Source of the DNA: Flavobacteriaceae bacterium | Lineage (GTDB): Bacteria > Bacteroidota > Bacteroidia > Flavobacteriales > Flavobacteriaceae | NCBI GenBank assembly: GCA_029238555.1 | Contig: JAQWFV010000037.1 | Span: 1 to 39,224, forward strand | Length of the DNA stretch: 39,224 nucleotides | Reading direction: 5' to 3' | Shown here: positions 1-8,004 of the stretch, one piece after another | Layout of the letters: every line of letters begins with the position of its first letter | How positions within the stretch are numbered: the first letter of the stretch is position 1 | Notes under the pieces: model-generated | What the model saw: the letters and a program-made list of their open reading frames with translations, nothing else | What the model was told of the DNA's origin: nothing | The model's database searches: none | Made by a program: the position numbers and the translations under genes

Positions 1-114
1 GAGATTTCTTTTAAGGGTCGTAGGAGACGACTACGTTGATAGGTCACAGGTGTAAAGGCAGTAATGTCATAGCCGAGTGATACTAATTACCCATAGGCCT
101 ATCGTGGCACTTTT
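1..114 (+). rRNA. rrl: 23S ribosomal RNA, 3' end (partial)
   Basis: The window opens inside the last part of a 23S rRNA gene. The stretch with AGCCGAGTGATACTAATTAC at about 73-92 is the conserved 3'-terminal region of bacterial 23S rRNA, and it lies about 140 bases before a 5S gene on the same strand, as in a standard rRNA operon. The gene is cut off by the window edge. The exact 3' end is uncertain by roughly ten bases. Confidence 0.93.
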
Positions 115-229
115 TCTTTAAAAAATTGTCGCTAATTAAAGAGACTATTATCAATTATTACAACAATATATTTGCATCTTTTTGATGTGTCAACGTTATT
201 ATGTAGTGTAAAAACGCTACGACAATTAA

Positions 230-337
<108 letters not shown>

Positions 338-340
338 CGA

Positions 341-376
341 AGACCCGTTCACAATCGTGAACGGGTCTTTTTTTTT
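341..376 (+). terminator. Rho-independent terminator of the rRNA operon
   Basis: A perfect 12-bp stem (AGACCCGTTCAC at 341-352 with its complement at 357-368), a four-base loop AATC and a T-run through 376. It starts a few bases after 5S, so it ends the rRNA operon transcript. Confidence 0.95.
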
Positions 377-579
377 GTATTATCCAAAGATGAAATGTGA
401 ATTAGTGGTAGATGCTCTGTTGTTTACCTGAATCGACTCTAAAACGCCCAAAACAAAATATCTTTTGTAGGAATTTTCTTCTAGGTGTTTTTATGGAGTT
501 AATCTAGTGGTTTTTATACTACTTTTATTTTTTTGATTACTTCACCCAGTTTTTGATTTGACATTTTTGGGAACTACAT

Positions 580-614
580 AAAAAAACCCCACTTAGGGCA
601 AGTGAGGTTTTTTC
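580..614. terminator. Bidirectional terminator-like hairpin
   Basis: Arms 581-593 and 601-613 (AAAAAACCCCACT / AGTGAGGTTTTTT) form a 13-bp stem with a 7-base loop and T-runs on both strands. The single imperfect pair is a C-A mismatch on + but a G-U wobble on -, so it is slightly better as a minus-strand terminator. It could end transcription coming from the ZIP gene at 961-1644 or from a separate minus-strand RNA across 600-890. Confidence 0.7.
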
Positions 615-688
615 AGCATTAATCAAAAAATCAAAATAAAAAAATAAACAAAATAAATAGGTTAAGTATTAAAATAAATAGAAGTTAA

Positions 689-780
689 GGAGGTTTTTGG
701 ATGGCTTTTAGCGTTGAAAGCAAAGGTTGAAGAGGGTGCTTGAAAGAGTTCAACAAGAAGATGTAACGATCTATACCTCC
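689..780. ncRNA. Possible structured RNA element, strand uncertain
   Basis: In the protein-free stretch 377-960, GGAGGT (689-694) is complementary to ACCTCC (775-780) and encloses two hairpins: GCTTTT/GAAAGC (704-709 with 716-721) and GTTGAA/TTCAAC (726-731 with 749-754). Together they make a three-way-junction shape. On + an AAGGAGG (687-693) sits 7 bases before an ATG (701) opening a 9-codon reading frame. On - there is a TAnnTTTG box at 898-905 upstream and the hairpin at 580-614 downstream, which would frame an RNA of about 310 bases. No long reading frame with a start codon is present on either strand. I cannot assign it to a known RNA family; it is seen by eye only. Nothing else is recognised in 377-579 or 781-897. 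Confidence 0.3.
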
Positions 781-897
781 GGGAAATGTTTTTAAAAAAA
801 CGGTTTGGGTTTGTATGTTGTGATATAGTTTTCAAGTATATATAGTTTTATTTCTTTCTTGTTACGAATTTCTATAAAAACACTTACACTGAAAATT

Positions 898-905
898 CAA
901 AAGTA
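898..905 (-). promoter_or_regulatory. Candidate -7 element
   Basis: TACTTTTG on the minus strand, an exact match to the Bacteroidota TAnnTTTG consensus, just downstream of the ZIP gene. It would drive a minus-strand RNA across the structured element at 689-780 to the terminator at 580-614. No convincing TTG -33 element lies at the usual distance, so this is weak. Confidence 0.3.
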
Positions 906-960
906 GTTAGCAGTTAGCTAGTATTTCTTGAGTGGTCAAAAAAGTGTAATGAATGGAAAT

Positions 961-1644
961 TTACAATAAATAGGAAATGGTAAATGCCACAAGGATGCTT
1001 AGTAATTTACGAATATTAAATGCGTGTCCTTGGTTACTTTCAAAAAGAATGGTTGTGGCGATGTGTAAAAGCATTCCCATAACTAGTGCAGTAATAGGGA
1101 GTTGTAGACTTTTTAAAAAGTCAAAATGTATGAATGCGATTCCTCCGAGAGGACTCATGAGAGCAAAGAGAAAAAGAAAAAGTAGTTTTATTACCTTGGT
1201 ATTGCTTACATTCCATACCATATAAAAAAGCACCATGCCAATTGGGATTTTATGGATAAAGATTCCCCAAACAAGAGCTGGCTGTTTTTGTAGCGGCATT
1301 CCTTCAATAAACGCATGCAAACACAAGCTTAAAAATAAGACCTTGGGGAGTACTCCCTTTTCTTTAAGATGGGTGTGGCCGTGTTCTGCCCCTTGGGAAA
1401 GAAATTCCAGAAGTATTTGCAATACAATTCCCCCTATTATCCAAAGTCCGGCCTCAAATCCTTTATCAGAAAAGACTTCAGGCATCAGATGAAAGATGGT
1501 AATACCGAGGAGAAAGGCACCACTAAAGGCTAAAATTAATTTTAGTCCATTGGAGGTTTTAGGCTTTGCTATAAAGGCTATAGTCATTCCTAAACCGGCT
1601 CCAATAAAGGGTAAAATAAATCCCAAAGAAGATACTGTATCCAT
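961..1644 (-). CDS. ZIP family divalent metal transporter
   Basis: A 227-residue inner-membrane protein with about eight hydrophobic segments, matching the ZIP family (zinc/iron uptake permeases). The ZIP signature is visible: the TM4 motif LHAFIEGMPL (H110, E114) and the TM5 motif HKIPIGMVLF (H131, K132, P134) supply the conserved metal-site positions. Between TM3 and TM4 a short His-rich loop (H88, H90, H92 in EHGHTHL) is typical of ZIP metal-sensing loops. The substrate, Zn, Fe or Mn, cannot be told from sequence. It stands alone, divergent from the rRNA methyltransferase at 1707, and reads toward the rRNA operon. ATG start, no clear promoter box seen. Confidence 0.9.
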   Translation of the reverse strand: MDTVSSLGFILPFIGAGLGMTIAFIAKPKTSNGLKLILAFSGAFLLGITIFHLMPEVFSDKGFEAGLWIIGGIVLQILLEFLSQGAEHGHTHLKEKGVLPKVLFLSLCLHAFIEGMPLQKQPALVWGIFIHKIPIGMVLFYMVWNVSNTKVIKLLFLFLFALMSPLGGIAFIHFDFLKSLQLPITALVMGMLLHIATTILFESNQGHAFNIRKLLSILVAFTISYLL

Positions 1645-1682
1645 CCTTTAATTGTTCTTTCTATAAGTCAATAAATTTAAAG

Positions 1683-1690
1683 TATTTTTG
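1683..1690 (+). promoter_or_regulatory. -7 promoter element of the RlmL-like gene
   Basis: TATTTTTG matches TAnnTTTG exactly and ends 16 bases before the ATG at 1707, a fitting place for a short leader. No clear -33 TTG at the expected spacing. Confidence 0.5.
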
Positions 1691-1706
1691 AGGGCTAATA
1701 CTGCTC

Positions 1707-2870
1707 ATGGAACAAAATTTTAAAATGCTTGCCAAAACTTTCTTTGGTTTTGAAGAGATTCTTGCAAAAGAATTAAGACAACTAGGTGCTCAAGAGGTTG
1801 AAATAGGAAATCGTGCTGTTTCTTTTGTAGGAGATAAGGGATTTATGTATAAGGCTAACCTCTGTTTACGTACCGCACTAAAAATTTTAAAACCAATCCA
1901 TACCGCTACTATTGAAAGTGATAACGACTTGTATCAATTATTTTATGATTTTCCATGGACCGATTATTTGGAGGTAGATTCCAAATTTGTAATCGATAGT
2001 GTTGTGTATGGTGAATTGTTTACGCATTCACAATATGCTTCACAAAAAGCAAAAGATGGCTTAGTAGACCGTTTTAGAGATGAATTTCAGGCACGTCCCA
2101 GTGTGGAAATGAACCGTCCTGATCTACGAATCAATTTACACATCCAAAACGATCAGTGTACTATTTCCCTAGATAGTTCTGGTGCTTCTTTGCACCATCG
2201 TGGGTACCGCACGGCAACCAATATTGCTCCACTAAATGAAGTGCTTGCAGCGGGATTGATTCAACTTTCAGGGTGGAAAGGAAACACGGATTTTTATGAC
2301 CCTATGTGTGGGAGTGGAACTATCTTGATTGAGGCAGCCCTTTTTTCATGTAAAATTCCAGCAAACATTAATCGAAAGTCTTTTGCCTTTGAAAAATGGA
2401 AGGATTGGGATGAATCATTGATGGAAACTATCAAAACCAGCCAGTTAAAGAAGATCATCAATCCTAATGTACAGATAAAAGGTTCTGATAAGGCTCCTTC
2501 TGCTGTTGAGAAAGCAATTCAGAATGTTGAAAATGCTAATCTTAGTGATTTTATAACCATTGAGAAGAAAGATTTTTTCCAAGTTGAAAAGGAAACCAAA
2601 GGCCCCCTTCATCTGTTGACCAACCCTCCTTATGGAGAACGCCTGGAAGGGGATATGAATGTTCTTTATCAAGGGATTGGAGATTCTTTTAAGCAGAGTT
2701 TTCCGAACACACAGGCATGGATGATCAGTTCCAATATGGAGGCCCTCAAGCATGTTGGATTACGTCCTAGTCGGAAAATTAAATTATTTAATGGAAAGTT
2801 AGAATCCCGACTGCTGCTCTATCCGATTTATGAGGGTACCAAGCGAATTCATAAACTTAAAGAAGACTAA
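1707..2870 (+). CDS. THUMP-domain class I SAM-dependent RNA methyltransferase (RlmL-like)
   Basis: The 387-residue protein has an N-terminal THUMP RNA-binding region (about 45-155) and a C-terminal Rossmann methyltransferase. The SAM-binding loop DPMCGSGT is at 198-205 and the amino-methyltransferase motif NPPYGER at 306-312, as in enzymes that make N2-methylguanine. The closest known family is the RlmL half of E. coli RlmKL (m2G2445 of 23S rRNA) and its one-domain relatives such as YpsC/YcbY-N. The separate RlmK half is absent, as is usual for one-domain relatives. The exact target is inferred only. The gene is followed after one base by the oppositely oriented DUF6048 gene, so the two converge tail to tail with no terminator between them. 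Confidence 0.9.
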   Translation: MEQNFKMLAKTFFGFEEILAKELRQLGAQEVEIGNRAVSFVGDKGFMYKANLCLRTALKILKPIHTATIESDNDLYQLFYDFPWTDYLEVDSKFVIDSVVYGELFTHSQYASQKAKDGLVDRFRDEFQARPSVEMNRPDLRINLHIQNDQCTISLDSSGASLHHRGYRTATNIAPLNEVLAAGLIQLSGWKGNTDFYDPMCGSGTILIEAALFSCKIPANINRKSFAFEKWKDWDESLMETIKTSQLKKIINPNVQIKGSDKAPSAVEKAIQNVENANLSDFITIEKKDFFQVEKETKGPLHLLTNPPYGERLEGDMNVLYQGIGDSFKQSFPNTQAWMISSNMEALKHVGLRPSRKIKLFNGKLESRLLLYPIYEGTKRIHKLKED

Positions 2871-2871
2871 C

Positions 2872-3621
2872 TTAGTTCTTTTTTGAAGCAAAAGGGATGT
2901 TGTAGGTGAGGGTGTAGTTGAAGCCTCCCCCAAATTTATTTTCATCGGTCTTTTGATTAAAACCCGGTATAAAAATATTATCAAAATTGTCAGGGATACT
3001 ATCACTTAATAATCTATTGAGCCTTAGGCTAAGCCCCAAATAAATGTTGTTTAGTAGTTGAACTTTAAATCCAGCAACAATTTCAAACCATTGCGCATTT
3101 AAGTTCGCTCGTTCTCCTGTTGCGAAACCAGCATTTATGGGGGTGTCGAAGTTGGGCCAAAAAGGAGTTCTATCTAGTAAGGTGTAGTTGTTGATCAAGT
3201 GGTTGTGGCTACTTGAGGCAATTCGAAAACCAAGATGGACATTATTATTCATTCCTTCCCAGTTATCATACATATTGTAGTCTATTCCGATTTTGTAATA
3301 ACTCCCACTTGTCGTAAAATTTATCTGTTCGGATTGTTTTGTGGTTTTTTCATTTCCGAGTTCAATGGCGAGAAATAGTTTTTCGCGAACACGTAAATCC
3401 CCAACAAGCTCAAGGCCACTATAATCATTAGAAAATTGTGTGCGTGTGAGGCGGAATAAATCAATACCAAAACGAAGACTTAAAGGTGTTTTTTCTTTTA
3501 CTGGAAGCGAGTCAAGAAGTACTTCTTTTTGGGTACCAGCTGGCTGGGTTTTTTGTGTAAAACCTAAGAATCCAATACTCCAAAAACTAATATAATATAC
3601 CCAAGTGCGCAGCTTTCTCAT
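2872..3621 (-). CDS. DUF6048 family protein, probable outer-membrane protein
   Basis: A 249-residue protein with a hydrophobic N-terminus (about residues 7-22, ending near GFTQ) that looks like a signal peptide. The body has alternating beta-rich stretches (LGFRIASSS, NIYLGLSLRLNR, GGGFNYTLTYNIPF) as in small outer-membrane barrels. It matches the Bacteroidota family DUF6048 by length and overall pattern. Function unknown. Its start overlaps the end of the DUF6452 lipoprotein gene by 35 bases, and both follow rlmD, so the three are one operon. Location in the outer membrane is inferred from the strand pattern. Confidence 0.8.
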   Translation of the reverse strand: MRKLRTWVYYISFWSIGFLGFTQKTQPAGTQKEVLLDSLPVKEKTPLSLRFGIDLFRLTRTQFSNDYSGLELVGDLRVREKLFLAIELGNEKTTKQSEQINFTTSGSYYKIGIDYNMYDNWEGMNNNVHLGFRIASSSHNHLINNYTLLDRTPFWPNFDTPINAGFATGERANLNAQWFEIVAGFKVQLLNNIYLGLSLRLNRLLSDSIPDNFDNIFIPGFNQKTDENKFGGGFNYTLTYNIPFASKKN

Positions 3622-4081
3622 CTGTAATGGTGTCTTTTAAAATGACAAATCCTTTAATCCAGTCATTTCCGGGGTTTAAGAGCGTTATTGCGGGTTGTTG
3701 CAGTATGAAGTTTGCACGGTAACCACACGCTCTATTAATAAATTGATCTATTCTATCATAGTTTATTTGTAGGGTGTCGATATTTTCATTCTCACTTCCT
3801 TGATTTAAAATGAATTCAAATTGAATTACTTTCTCTTGGGTGTTTAAGGGGAGTGGAATAGAGTCGCCTCGGGATTGGAGGAGTACGTTTTCAGTGCCAA
3901 TGGCTCTGATATTAAATCCAGGAGGACTTTTTCTAATATTTTCATCATTAGAATCTAACATCAGAAGAATTAAATCGGGAGTTTCCGCAACGTCTTGAAT
4001 ACATATATCATCTTTTTCACAACACAATAAAAGGGAAGCAAAAAGGGAGAAAAGACAATATTTAAAAACGGTTTTACTCAT
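3587..4081 (-). CDS. DUF6452 family lipoprotein
   Basis: A 164-residue protein whose N-terminus (FSLFASLLLCCEKDD) is a lipoprotein signal with the acylated Cys at about residue 20. The rest is soluble and resembles the Bacteroidota family DUF6452, which has no known function. Its ATG overlaps the rlmD stop by four bases (ATGA), indicating translational coupling, and its 3' end overlaps the DUF6048 gene by 35 bases. The tight packing with a probable outer-membrane barrel protein suggests the two products act together at the cell surface or outer membrane, which is an inference from context. Confidence 0.82.
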   Translation of the reverse strand: MSKTVFKYCLFSLFASLLLCCEKDDICIQDVAETPDLILLMLDSNDENIRKSPPGFNIRAIGTENVLLQSRGDSIPLPLNTQEKVIQFEFILNQGSENENIDTLQINYDRIDQFINRACGYRANFILQQPAITLLNPGNDWIKGFVILKDTITDEKAAHLGILY

Positions 4082-5496
4082 ATTATTGTATTGCGGTGTA
4101 AAAGTACAACATTTTCTACATGGTGTGTTTGGGGAAACATGTCAACAGCTTGTGTTTTGGTCAGATCGTATTTTTCTTTCATAAGTCCTAAATCTCTTGC
4201 TTGTGTAGCACTATTGCAGCTTACATACACAATTTTGTCAGGTGCCATTTTTAGAATTTCTTCTACCACATCTTTATGCATTCCATCTCTTGGGGGATCT
4301 GTTATTAAGACATCGGCCTTGCCATGCAAGGCTATAAAAGAGGGGGAAAATACATTTTTCATGTCTCCTACATAAAATTCAACATTGTCTATATTGTTGT
4401 GAATTGCATTTGCTTTAGCGTCTATAATAGCTTCCGGAACTGATTCAATGCCTATTACTTTTTGAGCTTTTTTAGAAATAAATTGTGCAATAGTTCCTGT
4501 GCCTGTGTACAGGTCATATACCAATTCGTTGCCAGTAAGTCCTGCAAAATCTCTGGTGATTTTATATAAGTTATACGCTTGTGCAGCGTTGGTTTGGTAG
4601 AAAGATTTGGCATTTATTTTAAACTGTAAGCCTTCCATCTCTTCAATGATGTGATCTCTACCACTAAAACAAATGACCTCTTGATCATAAATAGTGTCGT
4701 TGGCTTTTTGATTTATGACGTATTGTAAAGAGGTAATACTAGGAAATTGTGTTTTTATAGCCTCTAGGAGTTTAATTCTATTGGTAGGATTGTTTTCACA
4801 GAATTGCACCAGAACCATATATTCTCCATTTGAACTCGTTCTGATCATGAGTGTTCTCAATTCTCCAGTATGATTTCTGGGATTAAAAAATGTGATTCCC
4901 TCTGCTATTGCAAATTGTTTCACAAATAATCTCATTTCATTCGATGGATCTGCTTGGAGGTGACATTTTTTTATATCAAGAATTTTATCCCACATACCTG
5001 GAATGTGAAAACCCAAAGCGTTTCTGTCTTCTATGGTGTCTTTTTCTTGAATCTCTTCAGGGGTTAACCACCTACTGTCTGAGAAAGAAAATTCCATTTT
5101 GTTTCTGTAAAAATATGCCTCAGGGGCTCCGGCAATTGGAGTCACTTCTGGGAGATCTATATGTCCAATTCTCTTTAAGTTATTTAAAACCTCTTGTTCC
5201 TTATAAGCGATTTGGTGCTCATACCCCATGTGCTGCCATTTACAACCGCCACAAACACCAAAGTGTTCACATGCTGGTGGTACCCTTTTTTCTGATTTTT
5301 GGTGAAATGCCACAGCGGTTCCTTCGAAGTATGCTTTTCTTTTTTTGGTGGTTTTAACGTCTACAATGTCACCAGGAACAGCATTATTGATGAAAATTAC
5401 GCGACCGTCTGGTGCTTTTCCAACCGTTTTTCCCTTAGCAGCAGTGTCTGTTACTAAGATGTTTTCGAATACAAGGGGATTTCTTCTTTTTCGCAT
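4078..5496 (-). CDS. rlmD: 23S rRNA (uracil(1939)-C(5))-methyltransferase RlmD
   Basis: A 472-residue enzyme of the RumA/TrmA family that makes 5-methyluridine in 23S rRNA. It starts with a TRAM domain (about 8-66). A [4Fe-4S] cluster site follows: CEHFGVCGGC gives three Cys, with the fourth in ILDIKKCHLQ. The SAM motif is LYTGTGT, the catalytic nucleophile is C427 in YVSCNSAT, and the general base is E461 in HHVENVV. The family also includes RlmC and TrmA, so the exact uridine is by analogy. It is the first gene of the operon with the DUF6452 and DUF6048 genes. The -7 box lies only four bases before the ATG, so the mRNA is probably leaderless. Confidence 0.92.
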   Translation of the reverse strand: MRKRRNPLVFENILVTDTAAKGKTVGKAPDGRVIFINNAVPGDIVDVKTTKKRKAYFEGTAVAFHQKSEKRVPPACEHFGVCGGCKWQHMGYEHQIAYKEQEVLNNLKRIGHIDLPEVTPIAGAPEAYFYRNKMEFSFSDSRWLTPEEIQEKDTIEDRNALGFHIPGMWDKILDIKKCHLQADPSNEMRLFVKQFAIAEGITFFNPRNHTGELRTLMIRTSSNGEYMVLVQFCENNPTNRIKLLEAIKTQFPSITSLQYVINQKANDTIYDQEVICFSGRDHIIEEMEGLQFKINAKSFYQTNAAQAYNLYKITRDFAGLTGNELVYDLYTGTGTIAQFISKKAQKVIGIESVPEAIIDAKANAIHNNIDNVEFYVGDMKNVFSPSFIALHGKADVLITDPPRDGMHKDVVEEILKMAPDKIVYVSCNSATQARDLGLMKEKYDLTKTQAVDMFPQTHHVENVVLLHRNTII

Positions 5497-5500
5497 GGGG

Positions 5501-5508
5501 CAAAAGTA
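5501..5508 (-). promoter_or_regulatory. -7 promoter element of rlmD
   Basis: TACTTTTG on the minus strand, exact match to TAnnTTTG, four bases from the rlmD ATG. If used, transcription would start at or within a base or two of the start codon. Confidence 0.55.
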
Positions 5509-5530
5509 CTATCTTTTTTATTTAAAATTG

Positions 5531-5538
5531 TAGCTTTG
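5531..5538 (+). promoter_or_regulatory. -7 promoter element upstream of rocD
   Basis: TAGCTTTG fits TAnnTTTG and lies 60 bases before the rocD ATG, giving a leader of about 55 bases. It sits back to back with the rlmD promoter (5501-5508) in a 102-bp divergent spacer. Confidence 0.45.
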
Positions 5539-5598
5539 TGGCAAACAGGCTATTTCTTTTTTGTAGTCTAATATTACATCAATCATTAAAAAACATTT

Positions 5599-6879
5599 AT
5601 GTCTCAAACAGTTAAAATAAGTGCACAGCAAGCTATTGAATTAGAAGATAAATACGGTGCCCACAATTACCACCCATTGCCGGTAGTTCTATCTAAAGGT
5701 GAAGGTGTTTATGTTTGGGATGTAGATGGAAATAAATATTTTGATTTTTTATCTGCATATTCTGCAGTGAATCAGGGGCATTGCCATCCGAAGATTGTTG
5801 GAGCCATGGTGAATCAGGCACAGACGCTTACGCTCACCTCAAGAGCTTTTTACAATGATAAATTGGGTGTATTTGAGAAATATGCTACCGAAACATTTGG
5901 ATATGACAAACTGCTTCCTATGAATACTGGAGCAGAAGCTGTAGAAACAGCTTTAAAAATCTGTAGAAAGTGGGGTTATGAGGTAAAGAATTTGCCCAAA
6001 AACACAGCCAAAATTGTGGTTTGTGAAAATAATTTTCACGGTAGAACAACAACCATAGTGTCATTTTCAAATGACCCAGTAGCTCAAAATAATTTTGGAC
6101 CATTTACAGAAGGTTTTATTAAAATACCCTACGACAATATTGATGCTTTAGAGGCAACACTGGCTTCTGATCCCTCTATTGCTGGTTTTTTAGTGGAACC
6201 TATTCAGGGAGAAGCCGGAGTCTATGTGCCTTCTGAGGGCTATTTAGCAGCTGCAAAGGCACTTTGTGACAAGTACAATGTACTCTTTATTGCAGACGAG
6301 GTTCAAACTGGCATTGCTAGAACAGGAAAATTATTAGCTACTTGTGGTAATTGCTCCTGTTCAGACAGGCACTGCAGCGGAACACCTGAGGTGAAAGCAG
6401 ATATTTTAATCCTGGGAAAAGCTATTTCTGGTGGTGCATACCCCATTTCTGCTGTATTGACAAACAATGCTATAATGAAGGTAATTGCGCCTGGAAATCA
6501 CGGGAGTACTTTTGGAGGAAACCCTGTAGCTGCTGTGGTTGGGATTGCTGCCTTAGAAGTGGTCAAAGAGGAGTCTTTGGCTCAAAATGCCTTTGATTTA
6601 GGTCATTTGTTTAGGAAAGAAATACAGAAATATGTAGACCAATCTACGATAGTGAAAGGTGTTAGGGGTAAAGGCTTGTTAAATGCTATTTTAATTAACG
6701 ATACGGAAGAAAGTGATACTGCTTGGAATATTTGTTTGGCCCTTAGAGATAATGGTTTGCTAGCGAAACCAACCCATGGAAATATTATCAGGTTTGCACC
6801 ACCATTAGTGATGAATAAAGAACAACTTTTGGCATGTGTGGCTATTATCACTAAAACCTTAGCTTCCTTTGAGCAATAA
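5599..6879 (+). CDS. rocD: Ornithine--oxo-acid transaminase (ornithine aminotransferase)
   Basis: A 426-residue class III PLP-dependent aminotransferase that converts ornithine and 2-oxoglutarate into glutamate-5-semialdehyde and glutamate, linking arginine/ornithine breakdown to proline and glutamate. The N-terminal [16 protein letters not shown] stretch is characteristic of RocD and mammalian OAT. The PLP lysine is K274 in LGKAISGG, with the aspartate in [10 protein letters not shown]. An unusual insertion holds four Cys (C249, C252, C254, C259) and H258 in the order CxxCxC-x4-C, just before the strand leading to the PLP lysine. It is divergent from rlmD and followed after 37 bases by the Smr-domain gene. 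Confidence 0.95.
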   Translation: MSQTVKISAQQAIELEDKYGAHNYHPLPVVLSKGEGVYVWDVDGNKYFDFLSAYSAVNQGHCHPKIVGAMVNQAQTLTLTSRAFYNDKLGVFEKYATETFGYDKLLPMNTGAEAVETALKICRKWGYEVKNLPKNTAKIVVCENNFHGRTTTIVSFSNDPVAQNNFGPFTEGFIKIPYDNIDALEATLASDPSIAGFLVEPIQGEAGVYVPSEGYLAAAKALCDKYNVLFIADEVQTGIARTGKLLATCGNCSCSDRHCSGTPEVKADILILGKAISGGAYPISAVLTNNAIMKVIAPGNHGSTFGGNPVAAVVGIAALEVVKEESLAQNAFDLGHLFRKEIQKYVDQSTIVKGVRGKGLLNAILINDTEESDTAWNICLALRDNGLLAKPTHGNIIRFAPPLVMNKEQLLACVAIITKTLASFEQ

Positions 6880-6916
6880 TTTGTGAAGTATTCATTTTTG
6901 AAACGACTATTTTGAT

Positions 6917-7468
6917 ATGTCATTTAAATTAGGAGACAAGGTTTGTGTATTAGATCAAGATATTGAAGGTGTCGTTACTGCAGTAATGGGAGATATTCTG
7001 GAAGTTGAAACTACCTTTGGTTTTTTAATGAAGTTTACCACTAGAGAATTACTTATTCTTCCTGAAGAAGGTTTGCAGGTGTCTAATTATGAGGTGGCTA
7101 AGATCAAGCACCTAAAGCAAGATAAAAAGCCCAATTATAAGGCCACTGTTTCTAAAAAAGATAGGGATGTACCTAAAATGGAAGTAGATCTTCATATTGG
7201 CCAGCTAACCAATGCGACCAATCTCTCTAATTATGACATGTTAAACATACAATTAGATACTGCCCAGCGGCAGTTAGAGTTTGCTATAGCTAAAAAAATT
7301 CAAAAGGTAGTATTTATTCATGGAGTAGGTGCAGGAGTGCTTAAAGAGGAATTAAAATACATCTTTAAAAGGTATGAGGGAATAAGGGTCTACGAGGGAG
7401 ATTATAAGAAATATGGCTTGGGAGCTACTGAAGTTTATTTGACACAACAGGTTAGAAGGGAGCTGTAA
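6917..7468 (+). CDS. Smr/MutS2 C-terminal domain protein with N-terminal KOW-like domain
   Basis: A 183-residue cytoplasmic protein. Residues 1-50 (KLGDKVCVLDQDIEGVVTAV) resemble a small SH3/KOW barrel found in Bacteroidota Smr proteins (DUF2027-like). Residues about 95-180 form a Smr domain with its two signature motifs, VDLHIGQLT (LDxH-type) and FIHGVGAGVLKEEL (HGxGxGxL). Smr domains bind branched or structured nucleic acids and some cleave RNA or nick DNA; the substrate here is unknown. It could be cotranscribed with rocD. Its stop codon directly abuts the stop codon of the minus-strand lipoprotein gene, with no bases between. Confidence 0.85.
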   Translation: MSFKLGDKVCVLDQDIEGVVTAVMGDILEVETTFGFLMKFTTRELLILPEEGLQVSNYEVAKIKHLKQDKKPNYKATVSKKDRDVPKMEVDLHIGQLTNATNLSNYDMLNIQLDTAQRQLEFAIAKKIQKVVFIHGVGAGVLKEELKYIFKRYEGIRVYEGDYKKYGLGATEVYLTQQVRREL

Positions 7469-7987
7469 TTATTTTGGGGTGGTAAATATGCCAAAATCAT
7501 TTAAGTTCACATCTGTAATTCGCTTACCATCTTGGTCTGTAAAGCTTACACCACTCAATTGAATTTCATGTTCAAAACTATTGCCGTCTTCGCTTAGGCT
7601 CGTATTAATGAATATTGTTCCTGCAGTTGCATTGGCATCTTTAATCACATTTACACCTATCTCAGGTAACACACTGCAGTAGTAGGAAGCACTTATGTCT
7701 TCGGAAAAAATCCTATAATTAAGGGTAGCCTGATTGGGAATGCTACTTTGTATGGTTTGTTCACTCACACTGTTTTTTAAAAGCCCTTCTGGAAGTTGTA
7801 GCGCTAGTGATTCTGTACCATTAATTTTAAACAATAATGTGGTTGCTGTGGATTGTGTACAGCTTTCAATACCAATTTCATTGAAGCTTATACTTTGAAT
7901 TGTAATATCTCCATCGCTACAGCTAAAAAATAAAGACATTAGGAGAACAGCTAAAAATAGTTTACGTATTAATGTGCTACTTTTCAT
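7469..7987 (-). CDS. Hypothetical lipoprotein
   Basis: A 172-residue protein I do not recognise. The N-terminus MKSSTLIRKLFLAVLLMSLF followed by FSCSDGD is a clear lipoprotein signal with the lipid-modified Cys at residue 23. Three further Cys occur in the mature part (C-T-Q-S and Y-C-S-V contexts), and the chain is Ser/Thr/Asn-rich and beta-like. An upstream ATG at 8023 is possible but would add 12 residues ahead of the positively charged signal and would begin upstream of the -7 box at 8005-8012, so 7987 is preferred. It is a single gene on the opposite strand to its neighbours, converging with the Smr gene with zero spacing. Confidence 0.75.
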   Translation of the reverse strand: MKSSTLIRKLFLAVLLMSLFFSCSDGDITIQSISFNEIGIESCTQSTATTLLFKINGTESLALQLPEGLLKNSVSEQTIQSSIPNQATLNYRIFSEDISASYYCSVLPEIGVNVIKDANATAGTIFINTSLSEDGNSFEHEIQLSGVSFTDQDGKRITDVNLNDFGIFTTPK

Positions 7988-8004
7988 GGGTATCAATTTG
8001 CTGT

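Noticed and set aside
701..730. A 9-codon plus-strand frame with a good Shine-Dalgarno as a leader peptide
   Set aside because: No plus-strand gene follows for almost 1 kb and the opposite-strand ZIP gene intervenes, so there is nothing for it to attenuate. It is mentioned only within the finding.
685..831. A minus-strand open frame of about 48 codons across the structured element
   Set aside because: It has no ATG, GTG or TTG in a sensible place before its body, and the same bases are explained better by the paired arms. I keep it as possible RNA, not as a gene.
977..1492. Plus-strand open frames inside the ZIP gene
   Set aside because: They are antisense to a well-conserved transporter and show no family features.
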